64,000 nt of DNA. It comes from Ignavibacteria bacterium. GTDB taxonomy: Bacteria > Bacteroidota > Ignavibacteria > Tepidaquicellales > Tepidaquicellaceae. The notes beneath the pieces were generated by a model that searched no databases, was not told where the DNA came from, and saw only the letters and a list, made by a program, of their open reading frames with translations. The stretch is from positions 62,001-126,000 of the forward strand of contig JAOADD010000038.1 of NCBI GenBank assembly GCA_026417495.1, given 5' to 3'. Below, piece after piece: positions 43,339-55,500 of this stretch. The position numbers and the translations under genes are program-made. The number at the start of each line of letters is the position of its first letter. Position 1 is the first letter of the stretch.

Positions 43339-44094
43339 ATGAAAGTAAAATCAGAATTTCTAACTTTTCTTTTTATAATGTTTTTAGTTGCTCAATCAAT
43401 ACTTGCAGGGGACCCTGATGATTTGAAAGAAAGTAAAAATATTGTAAAATTAAATAAAGATAAATTACATAATGACTATAAGTTTAAGAAAAAAGAATAT
43501 GATATTAAAACAGGGAAACCAGTTGATTTCTATATAGATTTCCATTTAGGACTCGGCTCAACAACTGCATCAATAAGTAATGCAACGAATAAAGGTGCTT
43601 ATGAAACTGCTTCAAAACTTGGTGCTATGTTAGGAGGTGCAATCCATCTAAATTTATTTGATATTGTGAGCTTTACTTCTGGTTTAGATTTACAAGGTAA
43701 GAGCTTTAAATTTACTCCTCCTATTACTGATTCTATTGCAATTAATACAATGGGTTCTGGGGAAAAAAGTTTATCTAACACATATCTTAATATACCGATT
43801 AATATAAATGTGGGTGGTATGATTTCTGAAAAGGTCGGGCTTGTTTTTAATGGTGGTCCCTATATTGGAATTAGGTTAAATAATGATAATTATAATGGAC
43901 TTGGTTACAAAAATTTCGATTTCGGTCTAAATGGTACTTTGATTCTGAATTATGTTATTCAATATCCTTTTAGTATAATTTTTGGTACTAAATTTGAATT
44001 TGGTGGCTTAAATAAACTTGGGAATACAAATCTTATTGATGATATTACTACAAGTAATTATTCTTTCTTCTCAGGTGCTAGAATTTGGTTCTAA
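43339..44094 (+). CDS. Outer-membrane beta-barrel protein
   Basis: A 251-residue protein with a signal peptide (about 1-22, cleavage near ILAG). A charged segment rich in Lys (30-55) is followed by about 190 residues of alternating short amphipathic strands, many with Gly and aromatic ends (FYIDFHLGLG, YIGIRLNNDNYNGLGYKN), finishing in FFSGARIWF with a terminal Phe as is usual for barrels. It fits the PorT/OMP_b-brl_2 group common in Bacteroidota. It lies 8 bp after the ABC-F gene. The ligand is unknown. Confidence 0.75.
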   Translation: MKVKSEFLTFLFIMFLVAQSILAGDPDDLKESKNIVKLNKDKLHNDYKFKKKEYDIKTGKPVDFYIDFHLGLGSTTASISNATNKGAYETASKLGAMLGGAIHLNLFDIVSFTSGLDLQGKSFKFTPPITDSIAINTMGSGEKSLSNTYLNIPININVGGMISEKVGLVFNGGPYIGIRLNNDNYNGLGYKNFDFGLNGTLILNYVIQYPFSIIFGTKFEFGGLNKLGNTNLIDDITTSNYSFFSGARIWF

Positions 44095-44105
44095 AATTTT
44101 TGACA

Positions 44106-44954
44106 ATGATAATTGGTGATTATAAAATTCATTCGTTTATTTCTGAGTATTTTAAACTTGATGGTGGGATTGTATTTGGAATTATTCCTAAAACACTTTG
44201 GTCAAGAACTGTAAAATCAGATGCTGATAATAGAGTCCAATTATGTAATAGAATTTTATTTTTAGATAACGGAAAAAGGAAAATAATTATTGATACAGGG
44301 ACTGGAGATAAATTATCTAAAAAGCTGAAAGAAATTTATGTAATTGATAATTCTGATTGTAATTTATTTTTGGGGCTAGATAATTTGAATGTTAAACCTG
44401 AAGAAATAACCGATGTTATCCTTACTCATCTACATTTTGACCATAGTGGTGGTTCTACATATTACAATGATAATAGAGAATTAACTGTATCTTTTCCGAA
44501 TGCCGTTTATTATGTTCAAGAAAAGCAATATGAGTGGGCAATTTTACCAAATGAAAGAGAGAGGGCAAGTTTTTTCCCAAATGACTTTGAACCTTTAGAT
44601 AAATCGGGACAATTAAGATTAATTAAGGGGAATTATCAATTTGATGATTACATAGAATTAATACCGTTGAGTGGACATACTAGAGATATGATGGTTGTAA
44701 AAATTACCGATGGTAAAACTACGCTTCTTCATACAGCTGATTTAGTCCCGATGGAGATGCATTTATCTCTTCCAACAATTTCCGCTATTGATGCGTTACC
44801 GCTTATGAGTCTTTGTGAAAAAAAAATATTATTAAGCAGTGCAGTAACGGAAAATTGGGTTTTATTCCTCTGTCATGACCCACAAACAGAGTGTATAAAA
44901 GTAAATTTCGATAGAGATATATTTTTTACGAAAGAGAAACTTCAGATTGACTAA
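44106..44954 (+). CDS. Metallo-beta-lactamase-fold hydrolase
   Basis: A 282-residue protein. ATG 44106 is preferred because the conserved part begins IIGDYKIHSF; a TTG at 44085 lies inside the previous gene. The metal site is read from THLHFDHSGG, PLSGHTRDMMVVK, LLHTADLVP and FLCHDPQ, giving a complete set of His and Asp ligands for two metals. The pattern resembles the lactonase branch (AiiA-like), but substrate cannot be predicted. It ends directly at the start of the symporter gene. Confidence 0.88.
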   Translation: MIIGDYKIHSFISEYFKLDGGIVFGIIPKTLWSRTVKSDADNRVQLCNRILFLDNGKRKIIIDTGTGDKLSKKLKEIYVIDNSDCNLFLGLDNLNVKPEEITDVILTHLHFDHSGGSTYYNDNRELTVSFPNAVYYVQEKQYEWAILPNERERASFFPNDFEPLDKSGQLRLIKGNYQFDDYIELIPLSGHTRDMMVVKITDGKTTLLHTADLVPMEMHLSLPTISAIDALPLMSLCEKKILLSSAVTENWVLFLCHDPQTECIKVNFDRDIFFTKEKLQID

Positions 44955-46454
44955 TTGAATTTTTCAACATTAGATTACATAATTGTTTTTTCGTATTTAA
45001 TAGCGATTGCTCTTTTTGGTATTATATCTTCGGGTAAGCAGAAAAATGTAAACGACTACTTTTTAGGGTCGAAAAAAATACCATGGTGGGCAGTGTGCGT
45101 TTCAATTGTTGCAACTGAAACAAGTACACTTACATTTATAAGTATTCCAGGACTTGCTTATCTTACAAATATGAATTTTCTTCAATTGGCTTTTGGTTAT
45201 TTAATTGGGAGAATTGTTGTTGCTTTTGTTTTCATCCCTCGATACTATAAAGGACAAATAGAGACGGCTTATCAGTTTTTAGGGAATAGGTTTGGTAATC
45301 CCATGCGCAGATATGCTTCTGTTACTTTTATATTGCTTAGAATTTTTGCTGATGGTGTTAGATTATTTATAACTGCAATCCCTATAAAATTTATTACAGG
45401 GTGGGGTTATTTTGAATGTATATTAATTGTTGGAATTGTTACTCTAATATATTCATATATTGGTGGAGTAAAAGCAGTTGTCTGGACTGATGTTGCTCAA
45501 ATGTTTATTTATATGTTTGCTGCTTTTGCTTCAATTCTCATAATATACAAATTGATTCCTGGTGGTTGGAGCAGTATTTTTAACTTTGCTTTTGAGAAAG
45601 GAAAATTTGAAATATTTAATTTGAATTTTACTTCATTTAAAGAGTTTTTTACTGGTAAATATAATCTGATTGGTGGCTTGATTGGTGGGGCTTTTCTCTC
45701 TATGGCTTCTCACGGTACAGATCAATTAATAGTGCAAAGATTATTAACCTGTAAAGATAAAAACTCATCTCAAAAAGCGTTAATTACAAGTGGTATTATT
45801 ATAATAATTCAGTTTTTTATTTTTCTGTTTATTGGTGTAATGTTGTATGTCCTTTATAATGGTATTGATTTTCAAAAGTTATCTATTGGTAATTACTATC
45901 TAACGAAATCTGATGAAATTTTTCCTAAATTTATTATTGAAAATCATCCCGTTGGTATAAGTGGACTTGTTGTAGCGGGTTTGCTTTCTGCATCTATGTC
46001 AACTCTATCTTCCGCATTTAATTCTCTTTCAGCTACCACTGTTATGGATTTATTCAGAAAATATATTGGGGATGATTCGAAGAAACAATTGTTTTATTCT
46101 CGCATTGCCACATTATTCTGGGGAATTGTCATAATTGGTACTAGCTTACTCTTTCAAGATGAAAAAAACCCTGCAGTTGATTTTGCTTTGAAAATTCAAT
46201 CTATAATTTATGGTGGGTTACTTGGTGTTTTTATTCTTGGAATTATAAATAAATCTGCGAATTTATTATGTGCTAATATTTCCTATACTTTTACTATTAT
46301 TATTCTTGTATTATTATTTATCTTACCGCAATTCAATTTGATTCCAGCACTTAATTTAACTTTCTTTACTCTTTTCGGGGTTATTATATGTTTACTTATT
46401 GGATATATTTCAACTATATTTATAGATAATAAGCGAAATTCTGTTGAAACCTGA
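44955..46454 (+). CDS. Sodium:solute symporter (SSS family)
   Basis: A 499-residue inner-membrane protein with about 13 helices, starting at TTG 44955 immediately after the metallo-hydrolase stop. Family features are DYFLGSKKIPWWAV near residue 35, ATETSTLTFISIPG (Na+ site helix), SYIGGVKAVVWTD and SHGTDQLIVQRLL. It moves a sugar, amino acid, nucleobase or similar solute with Na+. A metal-dependent hydrolase directly upstream may act on the same compound. priA starts 11 bp before its end. Confidence 0.9.
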   Translation: MNFSTLDYIIVFSYLIAIALFGIISSGKQKNVNDYFLGSKKIPWWAVCVSIVATETSTLTFISIPGLAYLTNMNFLQLAFGYLIGRIVVAFVFIPRYYKGQIETAYQFLGNRFGNPMRRYASVTFILLRIFADGVRLFITAIPIKFITGWGYFECILIVGIVTLIYSYIGGVKAVVWTDVAQMFIYMFAAFASILIIYKLIPGGWSSIFNFAFEKGKFEIFNLNFTSFKEFFTGKYNLIGGLIGGAFLSMASHGTDQLIVQRLLTCKDKNSSQKALITSGIIIIIQFFIFLFIGVMLYVLYNGIDFQKLSIGNYYLTKSDEIFPKFIIENHPVGISGLVVAGLLSASMSTLSSAFNSLSATTVMDLFRKYIGDDSKKQLFYSRIATLFWGIVIIGTSLLFQDEKNPAVDFALKIQSIIYGGLLGVFILGIINKSANLLCANISYTFTIIILVLLFILPQFNLIPALNLTFFTLFGVIICLLIGYISTIFIDNKRNSVET

Positions 46455-48951
46455 ATATGTAAATATTGCTTTCGATTTACCAGTAAGGAAATTATTTACC
46501 TACAAAGTACCCTCCTATCTTTTGGAAAAAGTTGATTTAGGAATGCGAGCAATTGTTCCTTTCGGAAAAAAGATATTGACAGGTATAATCTTTGAGTATA
46601 CTGAGTTTAAAGATTTCAAAGTAAAAGAAATTAAGTCACTTCTGGATGAAGAAAGGATAATTGAAAATGAATATCTAAATTTCTGTAAATGGTTATCAGA
46701 ATATTATGTTGCTCCGATAGGGGAGCTACTTTTTTCGGGAATACCAAGAAAAACTAATTTAACTTCAGATTTTTATTACTCATTAGCTGAAAATTATATA
46801 GACGCTTTTGATAAAATTAAATCAAAAGAAGATGTACTTGTTTGGATTTATGATTTATTCAAAAATGATACATCTTTGTATCTGACAAAAAAGCAGATTG
46901 AAAAAAAATTAAATATTTCCAATTCCAAAAAATATTTAGATTTATTAGTAGATGCTGGTGTTATTGAATGTGAAAAATCCTATACAAAACCAACAAAACC
47001 AAAATTTGCCAAATTAATTATCAGAAATTTTAATCCGAGTGAATTAGATATAATTATTCAAAAAGAAAAAATTAAATCAAATAAACAGAAATTAGTTTTA
47101 GAAGAAATATCAAAAACAGAAAGCAAGTTGCTGCAAGAACTGATAAAAGATTTTGGTATATCCATATCATCTATTAATACATTATTAAAAAAGGATTTAA
47201 TTAAAGTTTCAGAAATCAGGATTGATAGACAGTCAGGGGATATTTATACCGAACCATATAAAGAAATTGTTTTAAACAAAGCTCAAAGCTATTGTCTTGA
47301 TTTAATTACCGCTGCTATTAAAAAAAATGAGTTTAAAACTTTTTTACTACATGGTGTTACAGGTAGTGGTAAAACTGAAGTTTATATTAGAGCTATTAGA
47401 GAGTTATTGAAATGTGATAAACAAGCAATAGTTCTTGTTCCTGAGATATCATTAACTCCTCAATTAATTCATAGATTTAGAGTAAATTTTGGTAATATAA
47501 TAGGTGTAATTCATAGCAGATTATCAGATGGTGAAAGACTTGATACATTTGATAGAATTCGCTCTATGAAGTACAAAATTATAATTGGTGCTCGTTCAGC
47601 ATTATTTGCACCAGTAAAAAAACTCGGTTTCATAGTTGTAGACGAAGAACATGATACATCTTACAAACAGGAAACATCCCCTCGTTATAATGCAAGGGAT
47701 GCTGCTATTATTCGTGCAAAAATTAATTCAATACCTGTCGTGCTAGGCTCTGCTACACCTTCGTTAGAATCATATTATAATGCTATTACAGGTAAATACT
47801 CACTTTTAAATTTACCTGAAAGAGCTACAAAAATTAATATGCCAAAAATCATTATTGTTGATACACGGCATAAAACACCAATTGATTTTAATACCTTGAA
47901 TAGAGAATCTTTATTAGATTTGATAGAAAAAGTCAGAGTAAAGTTTCTTTCCAGAGAATTATTGCTTGCGATAGATGATAGATTGAAAAAGGGAGAAAAT
48001 ATTATTTTGTTACAAAATAGGCGAGGGTATCACTCTTATCTTGAATGTTTGGACTGTGGAAATGTTGAAATGTGTAGAAAATGTAGCATTGCATTAACTT
48101 TTCATAAAGTTGTTAATTTACTTAAATGTCATTATTGTGGATTTTCAAAATCTCGTATTGAAAATTGTTCAGTTTGTGGTTCAAAAAGAATTATTGAGAA
48201 AGGAACAGGCACTGAAAGAATCGAAGAGGAAATAACTAAACTTTTTCCATCTACAAGAATTTCAAGATTAGATTCAGATGCCATTACATCGCGAAAAAAG
48301 TATGAAAGTATTTTAAGTGATTTCAGCGTTGGGAATATTGATATTCTTGTTGGTACGCAAATAATTGCTAAAGGACTAGATTTCCCAAATGTTACACTTG
48401 TAGGAGTAATTAATGCTGATATTGGATTACTGCACCCTGATTTTAGAGCAACTGAAAGGACTTTCCAAATTCTTACTCAAGTTGCTGGTAGAAGCGGTAG
48501 AAGTGAAAAAATTGGGGAAGTTATTATTCAAACAAGTCATCCTGAATATAAAGTATTTGAGTTTGTAAAAAATCATGATTTTGAATCATATTATAATCAC
48601 GAAATTTTAACGAGAAAAGCAGCAGGTTATCCACCATTTTATAGAATTGTTTTAATAGAAGTCAATTCAAAGGATAAATTACAGGCAGAATCAAAAATTA
48701 AGGAACTTTTCAATTTTCTGGTTAATTTAGATAAAAGAAAACTTTTAGAAATACTTCATCCTGTTCAACCTCTTTTCTCAAAATTAAGAGAAAGATATAG
48801 ATTTCACATAATTCTAAAATCTAAGAAATCAATAGACCCCTCTGGAAAATACCTCACAGATATTTTAAACTTCCTACCAGATTATATAGATAAACATATA
48901 CCTTCATCAGTGCGAGTTATTATTGATGTAGACCCCCTAAATTTATTATAA
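46444..48951 (+). CDS. priA: Primosomal protein N' (replication restart helicase PriA)
   Basis: An 835-residue superfamily-2 helicase that reloads the replisome at stalled forks. An N-terminal 3'-DNA-binding domain begins VNIAFDLPVRKLFTYKVP, followed by a winged-helix part. Helicase motifs are HGVTGSGKTEVY and VDEEHDTSYKQ. The zinc-binding insert holds eight Cys (CLDCG, CRKC, CHYCG, CSVCG). QIIAKGLDFPNV and QVAGRSGR follow. Start TTG 46444 overlaps the symporter by 11 bp. Slightly longer than E. coli PriA (732) mainly in the N-terminal half. Confidence 0.95.
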   Translation: MKPEYVNIAFDLPVRKLFTYKVPSYLLEKVDLGMRAIVPFGKKILTGIIFEYTEFKDFKVKEIKSLLDEERIIENEYLNFCKWLSEYYVAPIGELLFSGIPRKTNLTSDFYYSLAENYIDAFDKIKSKEDVLVWIYDLFKNDTSLYLTKKQIEKKLNISNSKKYLDLLVDAGVIECEKSYTKPTKPKFAKLIIRNFNPSELDIIIQKEKIKSNKQKLVLEEISKTESKLLQELIKDFGISISSINTLLKKDLIKVSEIRIDRQSGDIYTEPYKEIVLNKAQSYCLDLITAAIKKNEFKTFLLHGVTGSGKTEVYIRAIRELLKCDKQAIVLVPEISLTPQLIHRFRVNFGNIIGVIHSRLSDGERLDTFDRIRSMKYKIIIGARSALFAPVKKLGFIVVDEEHDTSYKQETSPRYNARDAAIIRAKINSIPVVLGSATPSLESYYNAITGKYSLLNLPERATKINMPKIIIVDTRHKTPIDFNTLNRESLLDLIEKVRVKFLSRELLLAIDDRLKKGENIILLQNRRGYHSYLECLDCGNVEMCRKCSIALTFHKVVNLLKCHYCGFSKSRIENCSVCGSKRIIEKGTGTERIEEEITKLFPSTRISRLDSDAITSRKKYESILSDFSVGNIDILVGTQIIAKGLDFPNVTLVGVINADIGLLHPDFRATERTFQILTQVAGRSGRSEKIGEVIIQTSHPEYKVFEFVKNHDFESYYNHEILTRKAAGYPPFYRIVLIEVNSKDKLQAESKIKELFNFLVNLDKRKLLEILHPVQPLFSKLRERYRFHIILKSKKSIDPSGKYLTDILNFLPDYIDKHIPSSVRVIIDVDPLNLL

Positions 48952-48957
48952 TTTTAG

Positions 48958-49029
48958 TGCCCCTGCAAGGATTCGAACCCTGACTATTGGTTCCGAAGAC
49001 CAGTGTGCTATCCATTACACCACAGGGGC
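48958..49029 (-). tRNA. tRNA-Arg (anticodon TCG)
   Basis: On the minus strand a complete cloverleaf is seen: 7-bp acceptor (GCCCCTG with CAGGGGC), D arm GTGT...GCAC, anticodon loop CTTCGGA giving anticodon TCG, T arm with GGTTCGAATCC and discriminator A. The outermost anticodon-stem pair is a C-A mismatch. CCA is not encoded. A minus-strand TATAAT at 49050-49055 is a likely promoter -10. The 3' end faces priA only 6 bp away. Confidence 0.95.
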
Positions 49030-49537
49030 AATTTTTAGAAAACATCTTCATTATAACATAAATATTTAAAACTTTTGATTAAATGTAAAAATAAAATTTT
49101 AACTAAATATTTTAGTTAATTATATAAACAATAACATAAGCATATACCTTTTATATTTCAATACTCTATTATATTGATTTTTTAATTATTAACTATTATT
49201 CAAAATTCATAAAAATTAAATATTTCATGTATAATACTTGTTATTATTAAATGAAATTACTTAATCCATAAATTACACTTATTGAAACCTTTTATTTTAG
49301 TGCTTTTAATGTTAGTATTTATTATGAACTTATTAAAATTTATGATAAAGAGAAAAATATATAGATAAAAAAAATCTGAGTAGTTTTTACACAAAATTTA
49401 AGTTTCAAAATAATTAAGAAAAGTTTAATTTTGAGACTTTTAAAAATTTGTTTTATTATAAAATTGAAAATGTATTTTTAAAAATTTTTGGTATGATTTT
49501 TGTGTATTTCAAATTGGTTAAATTAAAGTGAAAGGCT
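49030..49537. other. 508-bp AT-rich non-coding region
   Basis: No gene-like frame is visible. It contains the tRNA promoter -10 (49050-49055, minus) and, near its right end, an extended -10-like TGGTATGAT (49489-49497, plus) about 40 bp before the giant T9SS gene. GAAAGG four bases before ATG 49538 is a weak ribosome-binding site. The rest is A/T runs with no repeat that stands out. Confidence 0.6.
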
Positions 49538-52500
49538 ATGAAAAAAAGTACTATTTTTATAATTTTTATTATATTAAGCACAATACTAATAGCTGAAAAT
49601 CTATATTCCCAAACAATTCGTACTGTAGGAGGTGCAGGTGCAAATTATGCTAATTTAAAAGCAGCATTTGACGCTATAAATAATGGTTCTTTAACTGGCA
49701 ATATTATTCTACAATTAACAGGTAGTACAACAGAAACAAATGCTATTACTTTGAATGCTAGCGGTAGTGGTGGTGCAAATTATTCATCAATAACTATATA
49801 TCCTACAGTCTCAAATGTCATTATAAGTGGTGATTTGAATACTAATCTTATATATTTAAATGGTGCTGATAATGTTACTTTTGATGGTAGAATAAATCAA
49901 TCTGGTAGTGAAAAAAGTTTAACAATACAAAATACAAGTACAGGTGCTTCAGCTACTACTTTTAGGTTAATTAATTCAGCTGAAAATAATACTATAAAGT
50001 ATTGTATAATCAAAGGTTCGGGGACAAATTCGTCTCTAGGGATTATTACTATTTCAACTGCTAATACAGGAAATGGAAATGATAATAATACAATTACATA
50101 TAATGACATCACATCAAGTTCTGCTGGTAGACCAAGGTATGCAATTTTTTCTGCTGGAACTGCAGAAAGAGATAATGATAACAATATTATCTCGTATAAT
50201 AATATATATGATTGTTTTAATACTGGTGGTCACTCTTATGCGATATTTATAAGTTCATATTCTAATAACTATACTATATCAAATAATAGTATATATGAAA
50301 CAACTAATTTTGCACCATCTGGTAGTTATAATTACAATGGTATAAGAGTGTCGACGAATAGTAATCATACAGTAATTAGTAATTATGTGGGTGGTACACA
50401 GCCAAATTGTGGTGGAAGTGCTATGATTTTTAATGCAAATTATCCACATTATTTTTGTGGTATTTTTATTTCAGGTGGTTCTACAGGTGCTTCATTAGTT
50501 CAATATAATATAATAAAAAATATTAATTACACTAGCACTCAAGCAAATCCGTTTGATGGTATTTTTATTAATTCTGGTAATGTTAATGTTTATAATAATA
50601 CTATAGGTTCAACAAGTGAAAATAATTCTATTGTTATAAATACTCCCTGTGCATCTGCTTCGGCTACTATTACAAATGGTGTAGTAACCTCTATAACTTT
50701 AATTGGTGGTGGTAGTGGTTATACCACAGCACCTGTTATTACCTTTTCTGGTACTTGTACAGATTCAGCAAAAGCAGTTGCAAATATCAGCAATGGAGTT
50801 GTAACAAGTATTACATTATTGAGTGGTGGTTCAGGTTATACATCAACACCATTTGTATTATTTGATGGTGCTACATATTCTACAACACATGGTATTATTC
50901 AAAACAGTGGTGGTACTGTAAATATTAATAATAATAATATTAGTGGTATTACCACAGTTGGTTCAACTTACTATTCTCATGGCTTCGAAGGTATTTATGT
51001 TAGAAGTGGTGGTGGTATCACTAATATTACTAATAATCTAATTGGTAGTTTAAATACAACAAATAGTATTTATGTTTCATCAACAGCACAAAATTCTCTG
51101 CAAAAACAAGACATATACGGAATATATAGTGCGAGTACTAATACAACAACTATTTCTGGTAATACTATAGCTAATCTTACAAATAATTACTCTGGTAACT
51201 CCGCAGCTGCAAGAGCAAGGGGAATTCAAACAAGTGCTGGTATTAATACAATAACAAATAATTTGGTTAGAGATATAAGAACAAGTAGTGGTCAAACATC
51301 AATAAAATCAGCTGCATCTTTAATAGGTATATCTCAAACAATAAACAGTGGAACTCAAACCGTAACGGGGAACACTGTTTACAATTTATATAATTTAAAC
51401 ACAACAGCAAGATATGATATATATGGTATTTATTTTATTGCTCCAAATTCTGGTGTAAATACTGTTGCTAACAATTTTATTCACAGTATATATCCTTCAT
51501 CTAGTAATACAGGAACTGAAATAGAAGGAATTTTTCTTAATGGTGGTTCTATTTATTGTTACAATAATATTATTTCTCTTGGGAATAGCATTTCAAGAGG
51601 CTATGAAATTAATGGGATTTGGGATGAAAATGGTTCTGGTTCCAGTAGTTATATTTATTTCAATACAGTTTATATTGGTGGTACTGTTACCTCTGGAACA
51701 ACTTCCTATACTGCTTGTATTTGGAGCAATAATAGTGGAACTATAAGAAATTTCAGAAATAATATTTTTGCTAATTCTAGAACTGGAGGTTCATCAGGAT
51801 ATCATTTATCCATTTATCTTAATAATATAACAAATTTAACTATTGATTATAATGACTATTATAATGCTGCTGGTACCCTTGGTAGAATAGGTGCTAACCC
51901 TAGAAACAATTTATCGACCTGGAGAAATGGAACAGGACAGGATAACAATAGCACTGATATAAATCCTAGTTTTGCAAATCCTACAGGAACTACACCTGAT
52001 GATTTCCTTGCATCAGCAAGTTTACCTGCAGTAACGGGAACTGGAATTACAACAGATTATAAAGGAAATGCAAGAGCACCAGTCCCTCAAATGGGAGCAT
52101 TAGAATCAACTATTGAATATGTATGGCAAGGGAATACAAGTAGCAATTTTGGTACTGCAAGCAATTGGACAAATAATATGGTTCCTCCTGATGGGGCAAA
52201 TATAAGATTTGCAACTTCTCCTGCAAACGATTGTGTTTTAGACCAAAATAGAGTTCTTGGGAAAATTACTAATTCACAATCTGCAAAAAAACTTGTCGTA
52301 AATGGTAAACAACTCACTATAACGAAAGAACTTGATTTCACTAATAATGCTCAAATAGATGCTACTGCAAGTAACTCTACAGTTGTATTCGGTGGTACCT
52401 CTACTCAAGTAATTCCTTCAGGTGCATTTACCAATAATACATTAAATAATTTAACTATCAATAATAATTATGGTGTTGCTATAAATAATAGTCTAACAAT

Positions 52501-55500
52501 AAATCAAATGTTAATTTTGACTTCAGGTAATCTATCAATTGGGAGTAATACTTTAACATTGAATGGTATTGTTTCTGTATTTAATGGTGGGTTTACAGGT
52601 GGTAACAATTCCAATATAATATTTAGTGGCAGTGGCACAGCATATTTACCATCAGTAACACTAAATAATTTGACTATTAACAGAACGGATGGAGTAATAA
52701 TGATTGGAAATGTAACTGTGAATGGTACTTTGACTTTAACAAACGGTACTCTAACAGTTGGAAATAATAACACACTAACCATAAATTCTATTTCGGTTTC
52801 AAATGGTAAAATAAATGCTAATGGTGATTCTGCTACCGTAGTTTTCAATAACTCTTCTGCTATTACTTTACCTAATGAGTTCTTTACTTCTTCATCAATA
52901 TTTAATTTAACAATCAATGGTTCTGGTGGTATCACTTATCAGGGATATTTAACAGTTAATGGTATATTAAATTTAGCAGCAAATAATCCATCTTCTACCC
53001 AAGGTATTCTTCATATGCATAATGGAAGTTTATCGACAACCTTAACTATGGGTGCAAATGCAGTAACGTTAGGTGTAGGTGATGTAACAGGTATTGTTAA
53101 AAGAAATTACTTTATTGCAAATAAGGAATATACATTTGGCAATCAGTTTACAAAAATATGTTTCTTACCAGGTGGTACATATCCAGATAGTATTGTTGTT
53201 AAAATTTTAATTGGTAATCCTCCTATTTGGAAATCAAATGCAATAAAAAGAATGTATGACTTTGTCCAAAGAGGAGGAAGTAATTGTATTGCTACTATTA
53301 CTACCCATTATTTAGATGATGAGCTAAATGGAAATCCTGAACAAGATTTAGTCCAATGGACTTGTTATGCTGATAGTGTTCCCCCGAAAGTTTATGAATG
53401 GGGACGTTCGAACCTTAATACTGAAAATAATTGGATTGAAATTGATAATATTAATATTGGTTATTTCCCTACAAGATTCGGGCAATTAGAGAATACATTG
53501 GCTAAATCGTCTTTGTCTTATTATACCTGGAAAGGTACGCAGAGTACTAACTGGAACACTCCTGAGAATTGGGACCCAGTTGGTAGGCCAAATGAAACAT
53601 CTAATATTATTATTCCTGATGCTGCAAATACTAATTATGACCCAGTAATTCCAAATGGAACTGAAATTAAAACTATAACTCTACAAAGTGGTAGTATCCT
53701 CAATACAGAAGCTAATGCACAGATTACTATTAATGGTGGTTTAGGTGCTTGGGTTAATCTTGGTGGAACTTTTAACCCTAGTACAAGCAATTTAATTTTT
53801 ACAAATAGAAATGCTACAATGAGTGGAGAAAATGATGTCTATAATCTTACTATTGGTAGCGGTGATACACTTTGGATGGCAGAAAATAGTGTAATTAGAA
53901 TATATGGTAGTGTATACAATAATGGTGTATGGAGAACAGTAATTAGTGGACATACAACAGTGGAATATTGCGGTGGTACTCAAACAGTAGTTGTACCAAA
54001 TCCTTCAACAAATAGATATTCGCACTTGATTTTAAGTGGAAGTGGTACAAAAACATTACCAAGTTCTGCTCTAAATATTTATTGTGATTTAGTTATAACT
54101 GGTACTACTACTGTCAATACTAATTCTTCACTCACTATTGGTGGTGATTTAATAGTAGATGAAGGTGCTACTTTTAATGCTGGTAATTTTAACCATACAA
54201 TATTTGGTAATTTTCAAAATTATGGAACGGTTAACCTTCCTGCTGGTTATACAATAACTATGAAAAGCGATACAGCTCGATACATTGATGGTATTTCACC
54301 AATAAATTTTGCTAATTTAACATTAGATAATGCTGTAAATGTAACAATATATGGTGATGTATACATAAATAATCAACTTACTATTTCTAGAGGTTACCTG
54401 TATTTAGGTGTTCCAAGTGATAAGAATGAAAATCCTTTATTGAGGAATAATAAATATCTTGTAATGAATCCTTTAAGTGCCTCTTTAAACGTTTATCTGA
54501 AACTTAAAGGGGGTATTAGTACCACTTCAAATTCGAAAATTAATGCAACCTCTAAATATTCAACAATTGAATTCAATGGAAGCTCAACTCAAATAATACC
54601 AGATGGGCTTTTTATAGATAACGAAGTAAATAATTTAAAGATTAATAATAGTTCTGGTGTAAATATGGAAGGTAATTTAAAAATTAATGGTGAATTAATC
54701 TTGAACTCTGGAATATTAAATACTCAATCCAACAGTATAATTTTTGATGTAGATGCTATTGACCCTGTTGAGACTTCATCAAGCAGAATAGTTGGAACTG
54801 CTAAAATATTAAATGTTCCTGTTGGGACTGGTTCTTTCTCTTTCTTAAGTATGGATATTTCTAATGGAATGGATGACCTTGGAAATGTTTCTATAACAAG
54901 AAAAACAGGACCTTCTGCTGTAATTATTGTTGGACAATATTCAAGTATTGCTTCGCATTGGAAAGTAGAGTCGGATTATCCACCAACTAATGGTAGAACT
55001 ATCACATATAAATGGTTATCAGTTTTGGATAATGGTAAGAATTTTTCAGCTATTAACAAAGCTCAAACTTGGTATAGTACAGATGATGGAAATAGTTGGG
55101 TTGCTTATGGAGATGAAATAGATGTTTCTAATTCAAATCCAAGAATTATGAATGTTACAACAACTCATTTCTCTTATTGGGTTGCATCAGATAAGGAGGG
55201 ACCATTACCTGTTGTTTTAAATTCATTTAATTCAGAGGTTAAAGGAAGGAATGTAAAATTAACTTGGATTACTGAAAATGAAACAAATAATTCTGGTTTT
55301 GAAATAGAGAGAAAATCTAATGAAGATAGTTGGACTAAAGTTGGATATATGCCTGGTAAAGGTACGACTAATAAGAACAATTACTACATTTTTGAAGATA
55401 AAAATCTAAATACAGGTAGATATAAATATAGATTAAAGCAAATAGATATTTATGGCAATTATAATTATTTTGACTTGAAAAATGAAATCGTAATACTTCC

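Noticed and set aside
48958-49029. tRNA-Arg as an integration site
   Set aside because: No recombinase gene, duplicated tRNA 3' end or foreign-looking DNA lies beside it.
49538-52000. A CRISPR array suggested by many short similar A/T and GGT-rich repeats
   Set aside because: The repeats are degenerate, in frame and encode beta-helix coils; there are no constant repeats with unique spacers.
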